Both the position numbers and the translations under genes were made by a program. DNA of 64,000 nt, taken from the NCBI GenBank assembly GCA_026874595.1, contig CM049322.1, forward strand, positions 55,652,386-55,716,385. Reading direction: 5' to 3'. This document shows positions 1 to 10,329 of this stretch, piece after piece (the stretch's first letter is position 1; each line of letters starts with the position of its first letter). The DNA comes from Sipunculus nudus. Its lineage: Eukaryota > Annelida > Sipuncula > Golfingiida > Sipunculidae. The notes beneath the pieces were generated by a model. The model was not told the origin of the DNA. It ran no database searches and was given only the letters and a program-made list of their open reading frames with translations.

Positions 1-800
1 AGATGCATGCTTTCCCTCCCGCTAGATAAATGAAGGCAGGACCTTGTGTGTCTGTGTTTACAACAGAGCCACAACTGAATCACATTGCCATCTTATGTCG
101 TCTGATTTATTTGAAACTGGTCAGACAAATGTAGATATGTATTATATATAAAATATAATTTTTAATTTATAAATAAGTTTGAGCATTAGATAAAGAGGGT
201 AAAGTGAGGCCATTGTTGCTGGAAAAAGATTCATAAAGCGCGACGATTGTTCATTTTTGCTAAAAGAAAAATAAATGATTTCAAAACGTACAATCATTTC
301 TGGGTTAATGGATAAGTGTTAAGTATTTTGTATAAGTATTGTATCGAAGTTTTAACAACTGTGATATATTATTACCACCTAAAGTAATTATTATATTAAA
401 TTAAAAAAAAGTATTAGCATAGTGCTACCAAATGATGATGCATCCATATTATGTCAAACACAGTATTCTTAACCCATCCTTCAACATTTGCAGCAGATTG
501 CAGCTTGTTAATGAGAGCGGACTATGGAAGAAAATCGTTAAAATCAATGTACATTACAATATGAAAAAAACTGCAATAGCATAAAGACATCTTATAAGCG
601 TCCCTAATCATTTGTGTCCAGTTCCTGTAATTCAATAAGGTAAAGTAATGCTCTCAATCAGGAACGTGAAGGTTTGATGAACGACCAGTATCAATGCTCG
701 AAGCGTATGTTTTGTCAGGGGGTGTAGTTGCAGGAAGGGAAGTCAAGCGACGTCGGATTTAAAAAGTAACCATGGTTTAACTGACGCTATATGTGTGTTA
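1..800. repeat. Block A, part 1: diverged copy of 44,650-45,425
   Basis: Opens with AGATGCATGC, then a CCGCTAGATAAATGAA stretch and ACAGAGCCAC. The same order of landmarks occurs at 44,651-44,730 and continues in parallel (TTTTAACAACTGTGATAT, GAACGTGAA, GTTTGATGAACGACCAGTA) to about 45,425. Copies differ by many substitutions and indels, so the duplication is old. No open frame of note and no exon with convincing splice sites seen. Confidence 0.85.
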
Positions 801-829
801 TTTCTCGAAGGGTCCTTACATGTTTACAA

Positions 830-1745
830 AATGATCCAATCATCCATAAAATATAATACATGCTTTAATCCATGGCAAACCCATGAGAAAAATTCTTACA
901 GGAACCACGAGCTCTATTTTCCATTTTCATAATTTCCAGGATAAATTTTTGGTGATAATGTAAAAATGTTAACTTATCAATTACATAGCATTCTAAATAA
1001 TTACACTGTTATTCTCTATTCTTGATTAAGAATACTCCGGCGAGTGTTAATAGAAATAAACCAGTACAGGTCAAATGAATTGAAAATTTTCCTTCTGTAT
1101 TTTAATGCCATTTGAGCACCATTTATCCATGGAACATATTTAGGAATTAAATGCATTTTTTATCCTGCAAACTATGTGCTGCATTTATTATTCTGAGCAC
1201 CTAGTTATTCTTGCGGGTCAGAAATTACATCCGTTTTGCCTAGAATGTTCTAAAATTACTTTCGGGAGACCTTGTGTAAATATCTTCCAAAACCTGAAAT
1301 TAGGTCATGATGACCTAAACTCTGTGAACTAAGGGCTATAAAATCATGATTTTTGCACCCAATGAGTCAGACAGGGTACACGTGTACGTTTGGCTTTGAA
1401 TCCGCGACGCAACAAGATATTTGGTATATCACATTGGAGTTTTCTTCAAATGCGAAAAAAGGTATTTCTCATCTGTATTCTTCAAGATATGTGGAAAACA
1501 TAATTTGAGCACCCTATAAGACCTAGACACTGCTAGTTTTATTAAGATCTATGCGAGAAAACTTTTCTTACCAGAAAAAAAAGCATCCTCATGTAAGTCA
1601 TTAAGTTTAACAAAAAAAAGGAATATCAGCGGTGTCTGTGGCATAAGAAGGAGTTCTGGAGCGTATATAGAATACGGCCTACGTCTTTGATAGCCAACAT
1701 ACTAAGGAGATCCGACATATCAGATCGGGATAGAAAACAAACCTC
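830..1745. repeat. Block A, part 2: copy of 46,675-47,400 plus 48,090-48,190
   Basis: The run from GATCCAATCATCCATAAAAT through CCATTTATCCATGGAA matches 46,683-46,985, and part of it matches a third copy at 36,890-37,185. From about 1,190 it enters satellite-like monomers. Around 1,600 it rejoins a stretch matching 48,105-48,190 (GGAATATCAGCGGTGT against GGAATATGAGCGGTGT), so about 0.7 kb present in the 47-48 kb copy is absent here. Non-coding. Confidence 0.85.
1190..1560 (+). repeat. Diverged satellite-like monomers (~157 bp)
   Basis: Three successive monomers begin with GCACC at about 1,194, 1,354 and 1,509 (GAGCACCTAG, TGCACCCAATGAG, GAGCACCCTATAAG). Each contains a CCGTTTTGCC/CGTTTGGCTT segment and GACCTA tracts. 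The same monomer type occurs at 47,030-47,340 and in several degenerate copies at 51,880-53,150. Confidence 0.7.
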
Positions 1746-1886
1746 TGTTGTTTTTTAGGGAGGGGAGGGGCAAACAAATATTTCATAAAGATTTGTATTT
1801 AATGTTATATTATATTATTTCTGAACTCCTTGCTCCCCTATATGTAGCTGATGGTATATCTGAAGCTGATAATATGTATATGTATA

Positions 1887-1891
<5 letters not shown>

Positions 1892-1939
<48 letters not shown>
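1892..1939. repeat. (TA)n microsatellite
   Basis: About 24 TA dinucleotides, directly readable. Confidence 0.98.
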
Positions 1940-1940
<1 letters not shown>

Positions 1941-2021
1941 TGACAATAGTCACTTTATGGGATCATAGTAAACAACTCTTTCACATTAAGGATGTCCAAC
2001 GGCCGCTAAACTCAAAAGGAG

Positions 2022-2023
<2 letters not shown>

Positions 2024-2094
<71 letters not shown>

Positions 2095-2105
2095 TATATA
2101 TATAT
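2024..2105. repeat. (TA)n microsatellite, interrupted
   Basis: About 80 bp of TA repeat with TAAA interruptions near 2,052 and 2,090. Confidence 0.98.
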
Positions 2106-2319
2106 CATACATATCGGGTAAAATGTTACAAGTAAAGTCCTACAGCAAATAAATAAATAAAAGAATAAATGCCGCTATAACAGGTTAAGATAAAGATAAA
2201 ACACGGGTTTTAACCATGGCTGCATGTTTGCATGTACTTTTCATATATAATTATACAATATTCATATAAATAAATTTTACACAGTATTTTTTGGTGAATA
2301 TTTGAATGATACATTTAGT

Positions 2320-3210
2320 TTTTTTTTCCTCAACACCTTATACCCGATCGCATGCGCCATGCGCGGCTGCTTTATATGGTATTAGGGGCGGAGTAACACG
2401 GTGTTTGGCAACACGCGTACTTGCGTGAACTCGGCTTATAACCGCAATGCAGTATCATATTGCCAGCAATTGACTAGAAGTGAAAAACCTCCACTAGGAT
2501 ACCTAAACGCTTCTCAAAGTAAAACTAATTTGTTCGAAATCCCTTTGGATTATGGGATTACGTCAGCCTTCCGGTTTGACATGACCTGGAAACGTGAGCA
2601 CATGTTGCCAAGGACTGCTGCATGGCCGATGGAGTTAAAAATACAGTTATTCTTTAACACGTTTGTTTGTAACGGTTGATAAAATGAAACATGGAGTGGT
2701 AGGCGTGTTTGTGGTCATTGAGGACATTTCAATTAATTACGTGCCATATCATTTACTGTTATAACAGTCCTGGCGCTACAGTGGAAAAAAAACGGACATG
2801 GCCGGTTGCAGAAAAAAGCACGGCGATATTCGGTAAAAAAATACACATGTCCGGCAGCATAAACGAGCAACTTATGCCTGCTAACCGTGCTGTGTATGGA
2901 GTTTTGGAAACGCAGGCATATTGAAAAGTATTTTGTAAAGTTGTGCATAAGATTGACGATATATTGATTATAAGCTGGTGGTTTGTTTCACCGTCCAGGC
3001 GGGCTTTGCTTGAACAAGACTTCGTTTAGAAGCAAGCTATGTGGAATCAAGGATTCCGAAACGGTTTTCTTAGGAACATATTTTGAAAGCAATATGACCT
3101 TGAAGTTTTCCGGAAGTCAGCCAACGAAGTGACGTGAGATTGTCACCCTGGGCGACTTTGCATGTAGCAGGGAGAACTGATAACCTTCAAGTGTTTGCGG
3201 CACGTATTGT

Positions 3211-3215
<5 letters not shown>
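2320..3215. repeat. Block A, part 3: copy of 48,215-49,115
   Basis: Shared landmarks include CCCGATCGCATGCGCC (2,343; 48,232), GCCAGCAATTGACTAGAAG, GCATGGCCGATGGAGT, GACATGGCC and GGAATCAAGGATTC. Short open frames here are interrupted in the paralogue, so I treat the block as non-coding. The last 200 bp (3,017-3,215) also occurs inverted at 6,690-6,955. Confidence 0.85.
3017..3215 (+). repeat. Inverted repeat arm; partner at 6,690-6,955
   Basis: AGAAGCAAGC, GGAATCAAGGATTCCGAAACGG, ATTTTGAAAGCAATATGACC and GTGACGTGAGA appear in reverse complement and reverse order at 6,955-6,690 (CCGTTTCGGAATCCTTGA, GGTCATATTGCTTTCAAAAT). A third copy in direct orientation is at 48,930-49,110. Arms enclose ~3.5 kb containing SINE pieces and the TIR element. 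Confidence 0.88.

Positions 3216-3267
<52 letters not shown>
3213..3267. repeat. (TA)n microsatellite
   Basis: About 27 TA units, directly readable. The paralogue at ~49,190 has only a short TA-rich stretch. Confidence 0.98.
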
Positions 3268-3270
<3 letters not shown>

Positions 3271-3309
3271 CAGCCATTCTGGTTCATTGTATAGATATTG
3301 GAATGGTAA

Positions 3310-3410
3310 AACAGAAGAATCGGTTCACTGCCGGTGGGAATCGAAACCATGCGGCCGTCGGGAAATAGGAAGATCTCCCTGCTGCATGCGAATTCGCCGT
3401 ACGGACACAT
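3310..3410 (-). repeat. SINE fragment, minus strand
   Basis: CGGTTCACTGCCGGTGGGAATCG followed by GGGAAATAGGAAGATCT is the reverse complement of the T-arm-like end and downstream sequence at 5,660-5,765. It abuts a plus-strand copy at 3,420, forming a head-to-head arrangement. Confidence 0.6.
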
Positions 3411-3417
3411 ACATGGC

Positions 3418-3495
3418 GATCTGGCGTAGCGTAGTGATAAAGCAGCTAATCGGAAGATCGTGGGTTCGATTCCCATAGGCCGTGAACCGACTTTT
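3418..3495 (+). repeat. tRNA-derived SINE
   Basis: Contains a pol III box A-like TGGCGTAGCGTAGTGATAA and, 40 bp on, a box B GGGTTCGATTCCC. This is the arrangement of a tRNA head (D-arm, then T-arm), but the sequence lacks a convincing acceptor-stem pair and recurs at 49,368-49,440 with the same downstream sequence, so it is a SINE rather than a functional tRNA gene. The related end GGCAGTGAACCGA is found in the other copies. Confidence 0.75.
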
Positions 3496-3853
3496 TTGTG
3501 TATACTAATTCTATCCCTATATAATGAACCAGCATTGCGATTCATATAAATATACGGGATATTTGTTGCGTTTAAGGATGAATATTTTAGGCAGTTAAAT
3601 ATGTAAGAACATTAGTTAATAGTATAAAAAATTGTTTAGTTAGAATTGCAGCTTATATAAGTATAGTATACGGCAAGGAATTATGGTCTCGGAAATACAT
3701 GAAATATTTCATAATTGCCTTTGGTTGAATACTTACTATAATAAATCTCATTCTGCTATCTTAGATGCTTATAAAATTAAAGTAATTCTTCAAATAGATT
3801 TATAACAAACAATAAACTGTGATATAAGTCACAATGAGGTGTGTTATGAGTAG

Positions 3854-4037
3854 AAATATTAATTATTTCGTTTCAAAAGTAGAAGTTTACTGAAACGACA
3901 CTGATTCAACTGTTGTGAGAACGCACAACATTAGACAACGCTCACTAAAACAAGTGCAGTCTGTAATATTTTTTACATTGTTGCTTCTGTTTTACGGTGA
4001 CCCAAACGGCTATTTCAAACCTAAACAAACTGACAGT
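3854..4037 (+). repeat. Left terminal inverted repeat
   Basis: About 184 bp, pairing with 5,134-5,314. Identity is high but not perfect, with scattered differences and small indels near 3,960-3,990. Confidence 0.85.
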
Positions 4038-4351
4038 TAAAAGTTTCACAATGGCAGAGTGCCCAATGAAAAAGCCTTCATGGGTGGCGTTGGCTAACAT
4101 AATGCCCACTACTTTTGCCGTCTGTCATTTAGTTAACGATTTATATATACATTTCAAATATGGCATAAACTTTATACTCAAGTATTTCTTAACCCTTAGA
4201 TTATGTTTGATTATATAATTTTGAAATCATCAGTTATCAACTGCTTTGTATCATATTATGTCCAGAATTCTAACCTACCTCCTTCAATGATGCCTGCCCA
4301 ACTACCAGGTAGCAAATGATCAAATTAAACTTAAAGTTTGGTGTGACTATA

Positions 4352-4354
<3 letters not shown>

Positions 4355-4407
<53 letters not shown>
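4355..4407. repeat. (TA)n microsatellite inside the TIR element
   Basis: Directly readable. An equivalent (TA)n tract lies at the corresponding interior place in the second copy (50,580-50,656). Confidence 0.98.
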
Positions 4408-4410
<3 letters not shown>

Positions 4411-5133
4411 GAGGGCATACCTAAATGGCTTTGGATTGCATAATCGGGCTTTCGTTGTCAGCTGTGCAATACATGATTTATGTAATTTCAAAATTCTGAG
4501 ATTTGTCAGCAAGATAATCAGAACACTCATCAGCAATATACTATTGCGTGACATTCTTAATTAGGAACATATACAAGAGTGTAAGAGAGAACACGTGGGT
4601 AAATTATGTATGTTTGTTTTCCTAATAAACTTGGAACATATAGCATGTTGATTTGTCCTTCGTTGTGGCACCTAATTTACTAATTTAAAAGTGTGTGTTT
4701 CTATAGGACAGACTATCAAGCAGCACACGCTAGCATACACAGTCTCCAGTTGAAAGACCCCAACGTAGTACAAAAAAAGAGCCACATGATGGCGTAGCTT
4801 TCGGTCATTGGAATTCAAATACCAGTCAAGAAGCATCGCACAATTTTATGCAGAAAATCATCATAAATATATATTTTAGTCTATCATCCAGTCTATCATT
4901 GTGTCACACATGCTTATTATTACTCACGGAATCAATTGTGACCACTAAGATTATCATACATTGTATATTTTCTCCACCGTCTGAAGATATTGGTTACAAG
5001 CCAGACAGCTGTCACTGATCGCGCCTGGCTGGAGAAAACGTCAAATTATTCCTGCGTAAAATAGTATTCTAATCATTTAAAGTGAAAAATAAGCATTTTA
5101 TGGATTTTTCTTTTCAGTTTCATCACCAAGTGG

Positions 5134-5314
5134 ACTGTCAGTTTGTTTAGGTTTGAAATAACTGTTTGAGTCACGTGACATAACAGCACAAATGTCAACA
5201 AAAACAGACTGCACTTGTTTTAGTGAGCGTTGTCTGATGTTGTGCGTTCTCACAGCAGTTGAATCAGTGTGGTTTCAGTGAACTTCTACTTCTGAAACGA
5301 AATTATTAATATTT
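5134..5314 (-). repeat. Right terminal inverted repeat
   Basis: Reverse complement of 3,854-4,037. The outer edge runs into another (TA)n tract at 5,320. Confidence 0.85.
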
Positions 5315-5316
5315 TA

Positions 5317-5319
<3 letters not shown>

Positions 5320-5363
<44 letters not shown>
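5320..5363. repeat. (TA)n microsatellite
   Basis: Directly readable, immediately outside the right terminal repeat. Confidence 0.98.
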
Positions 5364-5364
<1 letters not shown>

Positions 5365-5469
5365 CTAAATCAAAACAGATCCCTTAATGCTATATTGGTT
5401 CTGAAAAATCTCTGTTAGGATAACCAGGCTGACCATGTATATAGATGTATGACTAGCCGTACTGGTTCA

Positions 5470-5770
5470 TGTTTAGAGATATATTCGGTATATACAGTCG
5501 GTTCTCTGCCGTAAGAATCGACATCACGATCTACCTATTTCCCGTATGTTCCTTAGATCACAAAGCTACGCCAGATTACAAACCCCTCTATTATTTCCAC
5601 ACGTTGATAGGCACCAGCGATGTGGCGTCCCGGTAGTTACTTCAGAGTACAATCCCCTGTATGTGTCCGTACAGCAACGTTGAAGGCAGCAGAGAGATCT
5701 TCCTATTTCCCGAAGGATGCATGGGTTCGGCTTGGGTTCGGTTCCCACCGGCAGTGAACCGACTTTTCTG
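5470..5770. repeat. SINE fragments (minus at 5,470-5,545; plus at 5,640-5,770)
   Basis: CGGTTCTCTGCCGTAAGAATCG followed by TATTTCCCG matches the minus-strand fragment at 3,310. GGGTTCGGTTCCCACCGGCAGTGAACCGAC at 5,734-5,763 (shown in pieces: GGGTTCGGTTCCC, GGCAGTGAACCGAC) is the box B end in plus orientation. Head-to-head pairs of the same SINE. Confidence 0.6.
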
Positions 5771-6633
5771 ATTTACCAGTCCCATGAACCTGGTTGACCT
5801 TGGTTCATAACTAAGGAATGATAAATAATGACAACGAACAGCTGCAAGAACGTGTTTATTGTAATATATCAGGTTTCATGTACATAAACAACATATTCAT
5901 GCACACATCATGCATTCAAGTCATATACAAACTGTATTTATTTTTACTTATCTCAAGTAGGAAACAATATGAGGAGAGAGGTCTATGAAATCATCCGTTA
6001 AAACAATGTTCATAAATTCTTCTGCAAGTGCGCGTGCTTCGTGGATTCATTCAGTCCAATAAGCTCGACATTTTTTAGATAGCTTGCCCCGCCTAAAGTA
6101 CGCGTTGAGCCACCTGGCGGCACTGTCTAAACTATCCCGTTCAGCTGTTCCAATTAGATAATCTCAAAGATAATAACGACGTTGATAATGCGAAGGTTGT
6201 AATGGCTACGAACCTGTAAACATTCTTTTTTATTGGTGAATGTAGCTTTAGCCTTAAATAAACTTTATTTGATGATGGTTGTTTGGTTTATTTGCTTTGA
6301 TGATGATGGCAACCGAGATTAAACGACCCCCGAGGAACTTTTACGGCGGCACGCGTAACTACGGAGCGAGCACATGGTAGATATTGAGCTCATCAGTTTG
6401 AGCTATATTGAGCAAAAGTAATCAATTTATATCAAACAGCTTGCTCCAAAAAAGCGGCTAAGTTTACAGTTAGATAATGTCTGGTGAAATCAGGGATGCA
6501 CGGGGAATCTGCAGCTGTTTAATCATTTTTAAGACCCCGGGGTCGAGCGAATAATATGCAGCTTTGTAACTTTATTGTCCGTTATAGCCAGTTGTCCGCC
6601 TAAATGAGGTGTCCGTTAGACCAGTTTACACTG
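5770..6633. other. Intergenic, nothing recognised
   Basis: AT-rich single-copy-looking sequence. No exon with signal peptide or domain, no repeats shared with the rest of the window. A phrase of the type TTATAGCCAGTTGTCCG near 6,583 suggests the edge of a further dispersed repeat. Confidence 0.5.
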
Positions 6634-6708
6634 TATATATATATATATATATATAATATATATATATATTAATAATATAATATAATATAAATAATATAAT
6701 ATGTGCCG
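6634..6708. repeat. (TA)n / TAATA-rich microsatellite
   Basis: TA run followed by AATATAATAT variants, directly readable. Confidence 0.95.
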
Positions 6709-6955
6709 CACACACTTTTAGGCTATCAGTTCCTCCTGCTGCATGCAAAGTCGCCCTGGGCGACACTCCCACGTCACTTCGTTGGCTGATTTCTGGTTGG
6801 CAATCTAAAAACAAAACAAGCTCTCAATTATCTCTATAGAGACAATAATGGGTTAATTAAAGATTTAGGGTCATATTGCTTTCAAAATATGTTTCTATGA
6901 AAACCGTTTCGGAATCCTTGATTTCACATGGCTTGCTTCTAAAGGAAGTCTTGTA
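6690..6955 (-). repeat. Inverted repeat arm; partner at 3,017-3,215
   Basis: Reverse complement of the 3,017-3,215 segment, including GTGACGTGGGAGTGTCGCCC and the SINE-adjacent GCATGCAAAGTCGCCC. It ends at AAGTC next to the 1,053-bp tandem repeat. Confidence 0.88.
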
Positions 6956-8000
6956 TAAAAATACAAATAATAATAATAATATTAGTAATAATAATATTAA
7001 TGGAGTAATGAATCGGACAAAACAAAGATTTATTTTTTTAATATCATTCTGTTGGAGATGGTCAAGTGTATGTACATCTTCAGAATTCCATTCAGGTTCC
7101 GGACGACGTGACAGGGGAGTATCAAATGCTTCCTCTTATTTCATGTCCCGGCGCTACCAGGCTTGATGACTTGTGCACCTGCGGGCCCTAGGTGTCTAAA
7201 CGTCTTTATTGCTGGGTCATACCACCGAGGAACCCCCGAAAGGTACACTCGTTCACATGGTGCCTGCTGAGCACTCGCCTTGATCTGGGCCGATCAATAG
7301 TTTCTTGCTAGATATTGTCAGCACTTGAGAAACGTTAAAATGTGTTGTCCCCGAAATGCTATTTTAAGTTTTTATCTTTTAGGTCTAATGATCGTCTCTC
7401 TAACTTCGTTTAATTAAGCTGAAAAAAATCATATTAAAATTAATATTATCCACAATGATTTTTGGAATCCTTGGAATATCTTATGTTGGATGAGATACAT
7501 ACGATTAGTGTCTCAGCTTTTGCTTTGAAGATTTTAAACTTTATTTTATATATATATATTTTTAAATGCGATATATCTCACATTGAGTAAACGGTATGTA
7601 TGTAAAAATAGTATCATATGAAAGTATATGCAAATATCTCCAGTTGTTTTTTTTTTAGTTATTCATATTGTTATTCATAACTATTTTTCACGTCGAATTT
7701 AAAATAAAAAAATGATAAAACAATGTATATTAAATTAGAATGGCGTACAGGAAAAACTGTTTGGGAAGAGTGTTGCAACTAATATTGTAATAACGTTCAC
7801 TATTGAAAATTTTTTATTATAGTGGTGGTTGGTAAGGCCCAGTTTTTGCCAACCACTATTGTAATAACGGTCAATATTGTAATAATTATTACAATAGTGG
7901 TTGCAAATGCAACCACTATTGTAATAATTTTTATTATAATAGTGGTTGATGTTGCAGGCGGAAATTTTTCCGTGATTCGTCGAGATTCTTCCAAACAAAA
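6948..8000 (+). repeat. 1,053-bp tandem repeat, copy 1
   Basis: Begins GTCTTGTATAAAAATACAAA at 6,948 and again at 8,001. I found no difference on reading the two copies side by side, including at the poly-T and TA stretches. The unit holds an (AAT)n tract, a CTACCAGGCTTGATGACTTG segment and, at its end, several CCACTATTGTAATAA palindromic motifs. No gene. Confidence 0.95.
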
Positions 8001-9053
8001 GTCTTGTATAAAAATACAAATAATAATAATAATATTAGTAATAATAATATTAATGGAGTAATGAATCGGACAAAACAAAGATTTATTTTTTTAATATCAT
8101 TCTGTTGGAGATGGTCAAGTGTATGTACATCTTCAGAATTCCATTCAGGTTCCGGACGACGTGACAGGGGAGTATCAAATGCTTCCTCTTATTTCATGTC
8201 CCGGCGCTACCAGGCTTGATGACTTGTGCACCTGCGGGCCCTAGGTGTCTAAACGTCTTTATTGCTGGGTCATACCACCGAGGAACCCCCGAAAGGTACA
8301 CTCGTTCACATGGTGCCTGCTGAGCACTCGCCTTGATCTGGGCCGATCAATAGTTTCTTGCTAGATATTGTCAGCACTTGAGAAACGTTAAAATGTGTTG
8401 TCCCCGAAATGCTATTTTAAGTTTTTATCTTTTAGGTCTAATGATCGTCTCTCTAACTTCGTTTAATTAAGCTGAAAAAAATCATATTAAAATTAATATT
8501 ATCCACAATGATTTTTGGAATCCTTGGAATATCTTATGTTGGATGAGATACATACGATTAGTGTCTCAGCTTTTGCTTTGAAGATTTTAAACTTTATTTT
8601 ATATATATATATTTTTAAATGCGATATATCTCACATTGAGTAAACGGTATGTATGTAAAAATAGTATCATATGAAAGTATATGCAAATATCTCCAGTTGT
8701 TTTTTTTTTAGTTATTCATATTGTTATTCATAACTATTTTTCACGTCGAATTTAAAATAAAAAAATGATAAAACAATGTATATTAAATTAGAATGGCGTA
8801 CAGGAAAAACTGTTTGGGAAGAGTGTTGCAACTAATATTGTAATAACGTTCACTATTGAAAATTTTTTATTATAGTGGTGGTTGGTAAGGCCCAGTTTTT
8901 GCCAACCACTATTGTAATAACGGTCAATATTGTAATAATTATTACAATAGTGGTTGCAAATGCAACCACTATTGTAATAATTTTTATTATAATAGTGGTT
9001 GATGTTGCAGGCGGAAATTTTTCCGTGATTCGTCGAGATTCTTCCAAACAAAT
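8001..9053 (+). repeat. 1,053-bp tandem repeat, copy 2
   Basis: Direct tandem partner of 6,948-8,000. The end at ATTCTTCCAAACAAA (about 9,052) is followed by unique sequence (TGACATTACC). Confidence 0.95.
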
Positions 9054-9119
9054 GACATTACCGAAAACAACCCCCACATAATTCAGTGTCCCCCAAAACG
9101 CATCAGATTGTATTTTATA

Positions 9120-9325
9120 TGTTATTACACTAGTGACCTCTATTACAATAATGATCGTGTCGAGAAACCACTATTGTACTAATGGTCACTATTGTAATAA
9201 AAAGTAGCGGCCATCTTTGTTTCACCACTGAAGAAATAATTCTATCGTCGTTTATCTTGAAATGCCACCATTGTTTTAAAGTTGTGTTTAAGTCTAAAAT
9301 GCTGCGAAATGTAGTATTCTTTTAC
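9120..9325 (-). repeat. Inverted copy of the ~250-bp unit
   Basis: Read on the minus strand it gives GCAGCATTTTAGACTTAAACAC, ACAATGGTGGCATTTCAAGAT, TATTTCTTCAGTGGTGA and TTTTTATTACAATAGTGACC, the same order as the plus-strand units at 10,330-11,600. Confidence 0.8.
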
Positions 9326-10320
9326 CTACCGTACCCTTTTAAAAGCAAAATTAAATAAACAAAAACGTAATTAAACATATAACACAATAACGGTTATAGC
9401 GATTCCCTTACACTGTAAAAATGATGACACGTCTAATGTATTGTACAATACACCGGTGTTATATTTGAATACCGACGTGTATAAAACGTCCGTGTTTATG
9501 CAGAAAACACTGGTGTCTACTGTGCACAAGACGTGCTTTTACCAACATGCCCCTTTAAAAGTGTCAACAAATGTCTCACTACGTTGTAGCAGTTTCAAAT
9601 GTGTGTAAATGGACTAAAGAAAGTAATATTTTCTATACATACACGTATTTCAAGCATTATTGTCAGGTGTCAGTATTTTTACCATATATATCTATAGTTA
9701 AATAATTAATCGGGGATTTTAGGTTTAATAGGTCTTATAATGCCCTTCCCTTTATTAATTAATTCACCAGCCTCTATAACATAACCGGTATAAACATCCT
9801 GGTGTTTATAAGCGGCTCGATATAAACACCTAAAAAAATTCGAGTGTTTTCGTGGTTGACAAGGTTCCAGTGCTTAATGAGATCACGTCATACTGTCAGG
9901 CCAGCTGCTGATAAATGCGCGGTTGATTTGAAATGACCTATATATGTTGCTTTATACTAGCATGCATGTATAGAGACACCCAAACAACCAGTGCACTCGA
10001 TTCGTATCTAAAGTCATTTAAATGTCACCATGTGAACACAGGTACATCTTTATTTATCTTAACAATTATTATATAATCATATTTACATTATATTTAATCA
10101 TATAATAATTATATTTAATTTTATTATATAATTATATTTAACATGCAGTTTTCGTGCTCAGGGTAAATTTGACGGGTGACATTAACCCATCTCAAATTTC
10201 ATATTTGCATTAATCCAGTGTTTTATTTTACTGATATAAACAGCGAGATAAAGTTGACTCAGTGTGGTAAGAAAAAAATGAAAATCTCAGACCAAAGAAT
10301 TATAAAAGAGCTAAAATTTT
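9326..10320. other. Intergenic, nothing recognised
   Basis: AT-rich. Contains loosely repeated ATAAACACCGGTGTT-type phrases (9,445-9,520 and 9,785-9,850) and an ATTATATAATTATATTTA-rich stretch at 10,065-10,142. No coding signal. Confidence 0.5.
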
Positions 10321-10329
10321 AACATTCAA

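Larger units (their letters stand above)
3854..5314. mobile_element. Non-autonomous element with ~180-bp terminal inverted repeats
   Basis: The outer arms 3,854-4,037 and 5,134-5,314 are reverse complements: TTCGTTTC, AGTAGAAGTT, ACACTGATTCAACTG, GAGAACGCACAACAT, ACAACGCTCACTAAAACAAG and AAACCTAAACAAACTGACAGT all recur inverted in the right arm. The ~1.1-kb interior has a (TA)n tract and no coding potential for a transposase, so it looks like a MITE/foldback-type element. A second, partly truncated copy lies at 49,793-51,020 with the interior inverted relative to flanks. No target-site duplication could be fixed because the ends are AT-rich. Confidence 0.8.

Noticed and set aside
3418-3495. 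Functional tRNA gene
   Set aside because: Box A and box B are present, but the acceptor stem and anticodon arm do not fold convincingly, and the sequence recurs with the same 3' tail, as a SINE would.
7735-9081. Paired open frames on both strands in the 1,053-bp repeats
   Set aside because: They consist of Ile/Val/Thr- or Asn/Tyr-rich readings of the TTATTACAATAGTG palindromes; simple-sequence artefacts.
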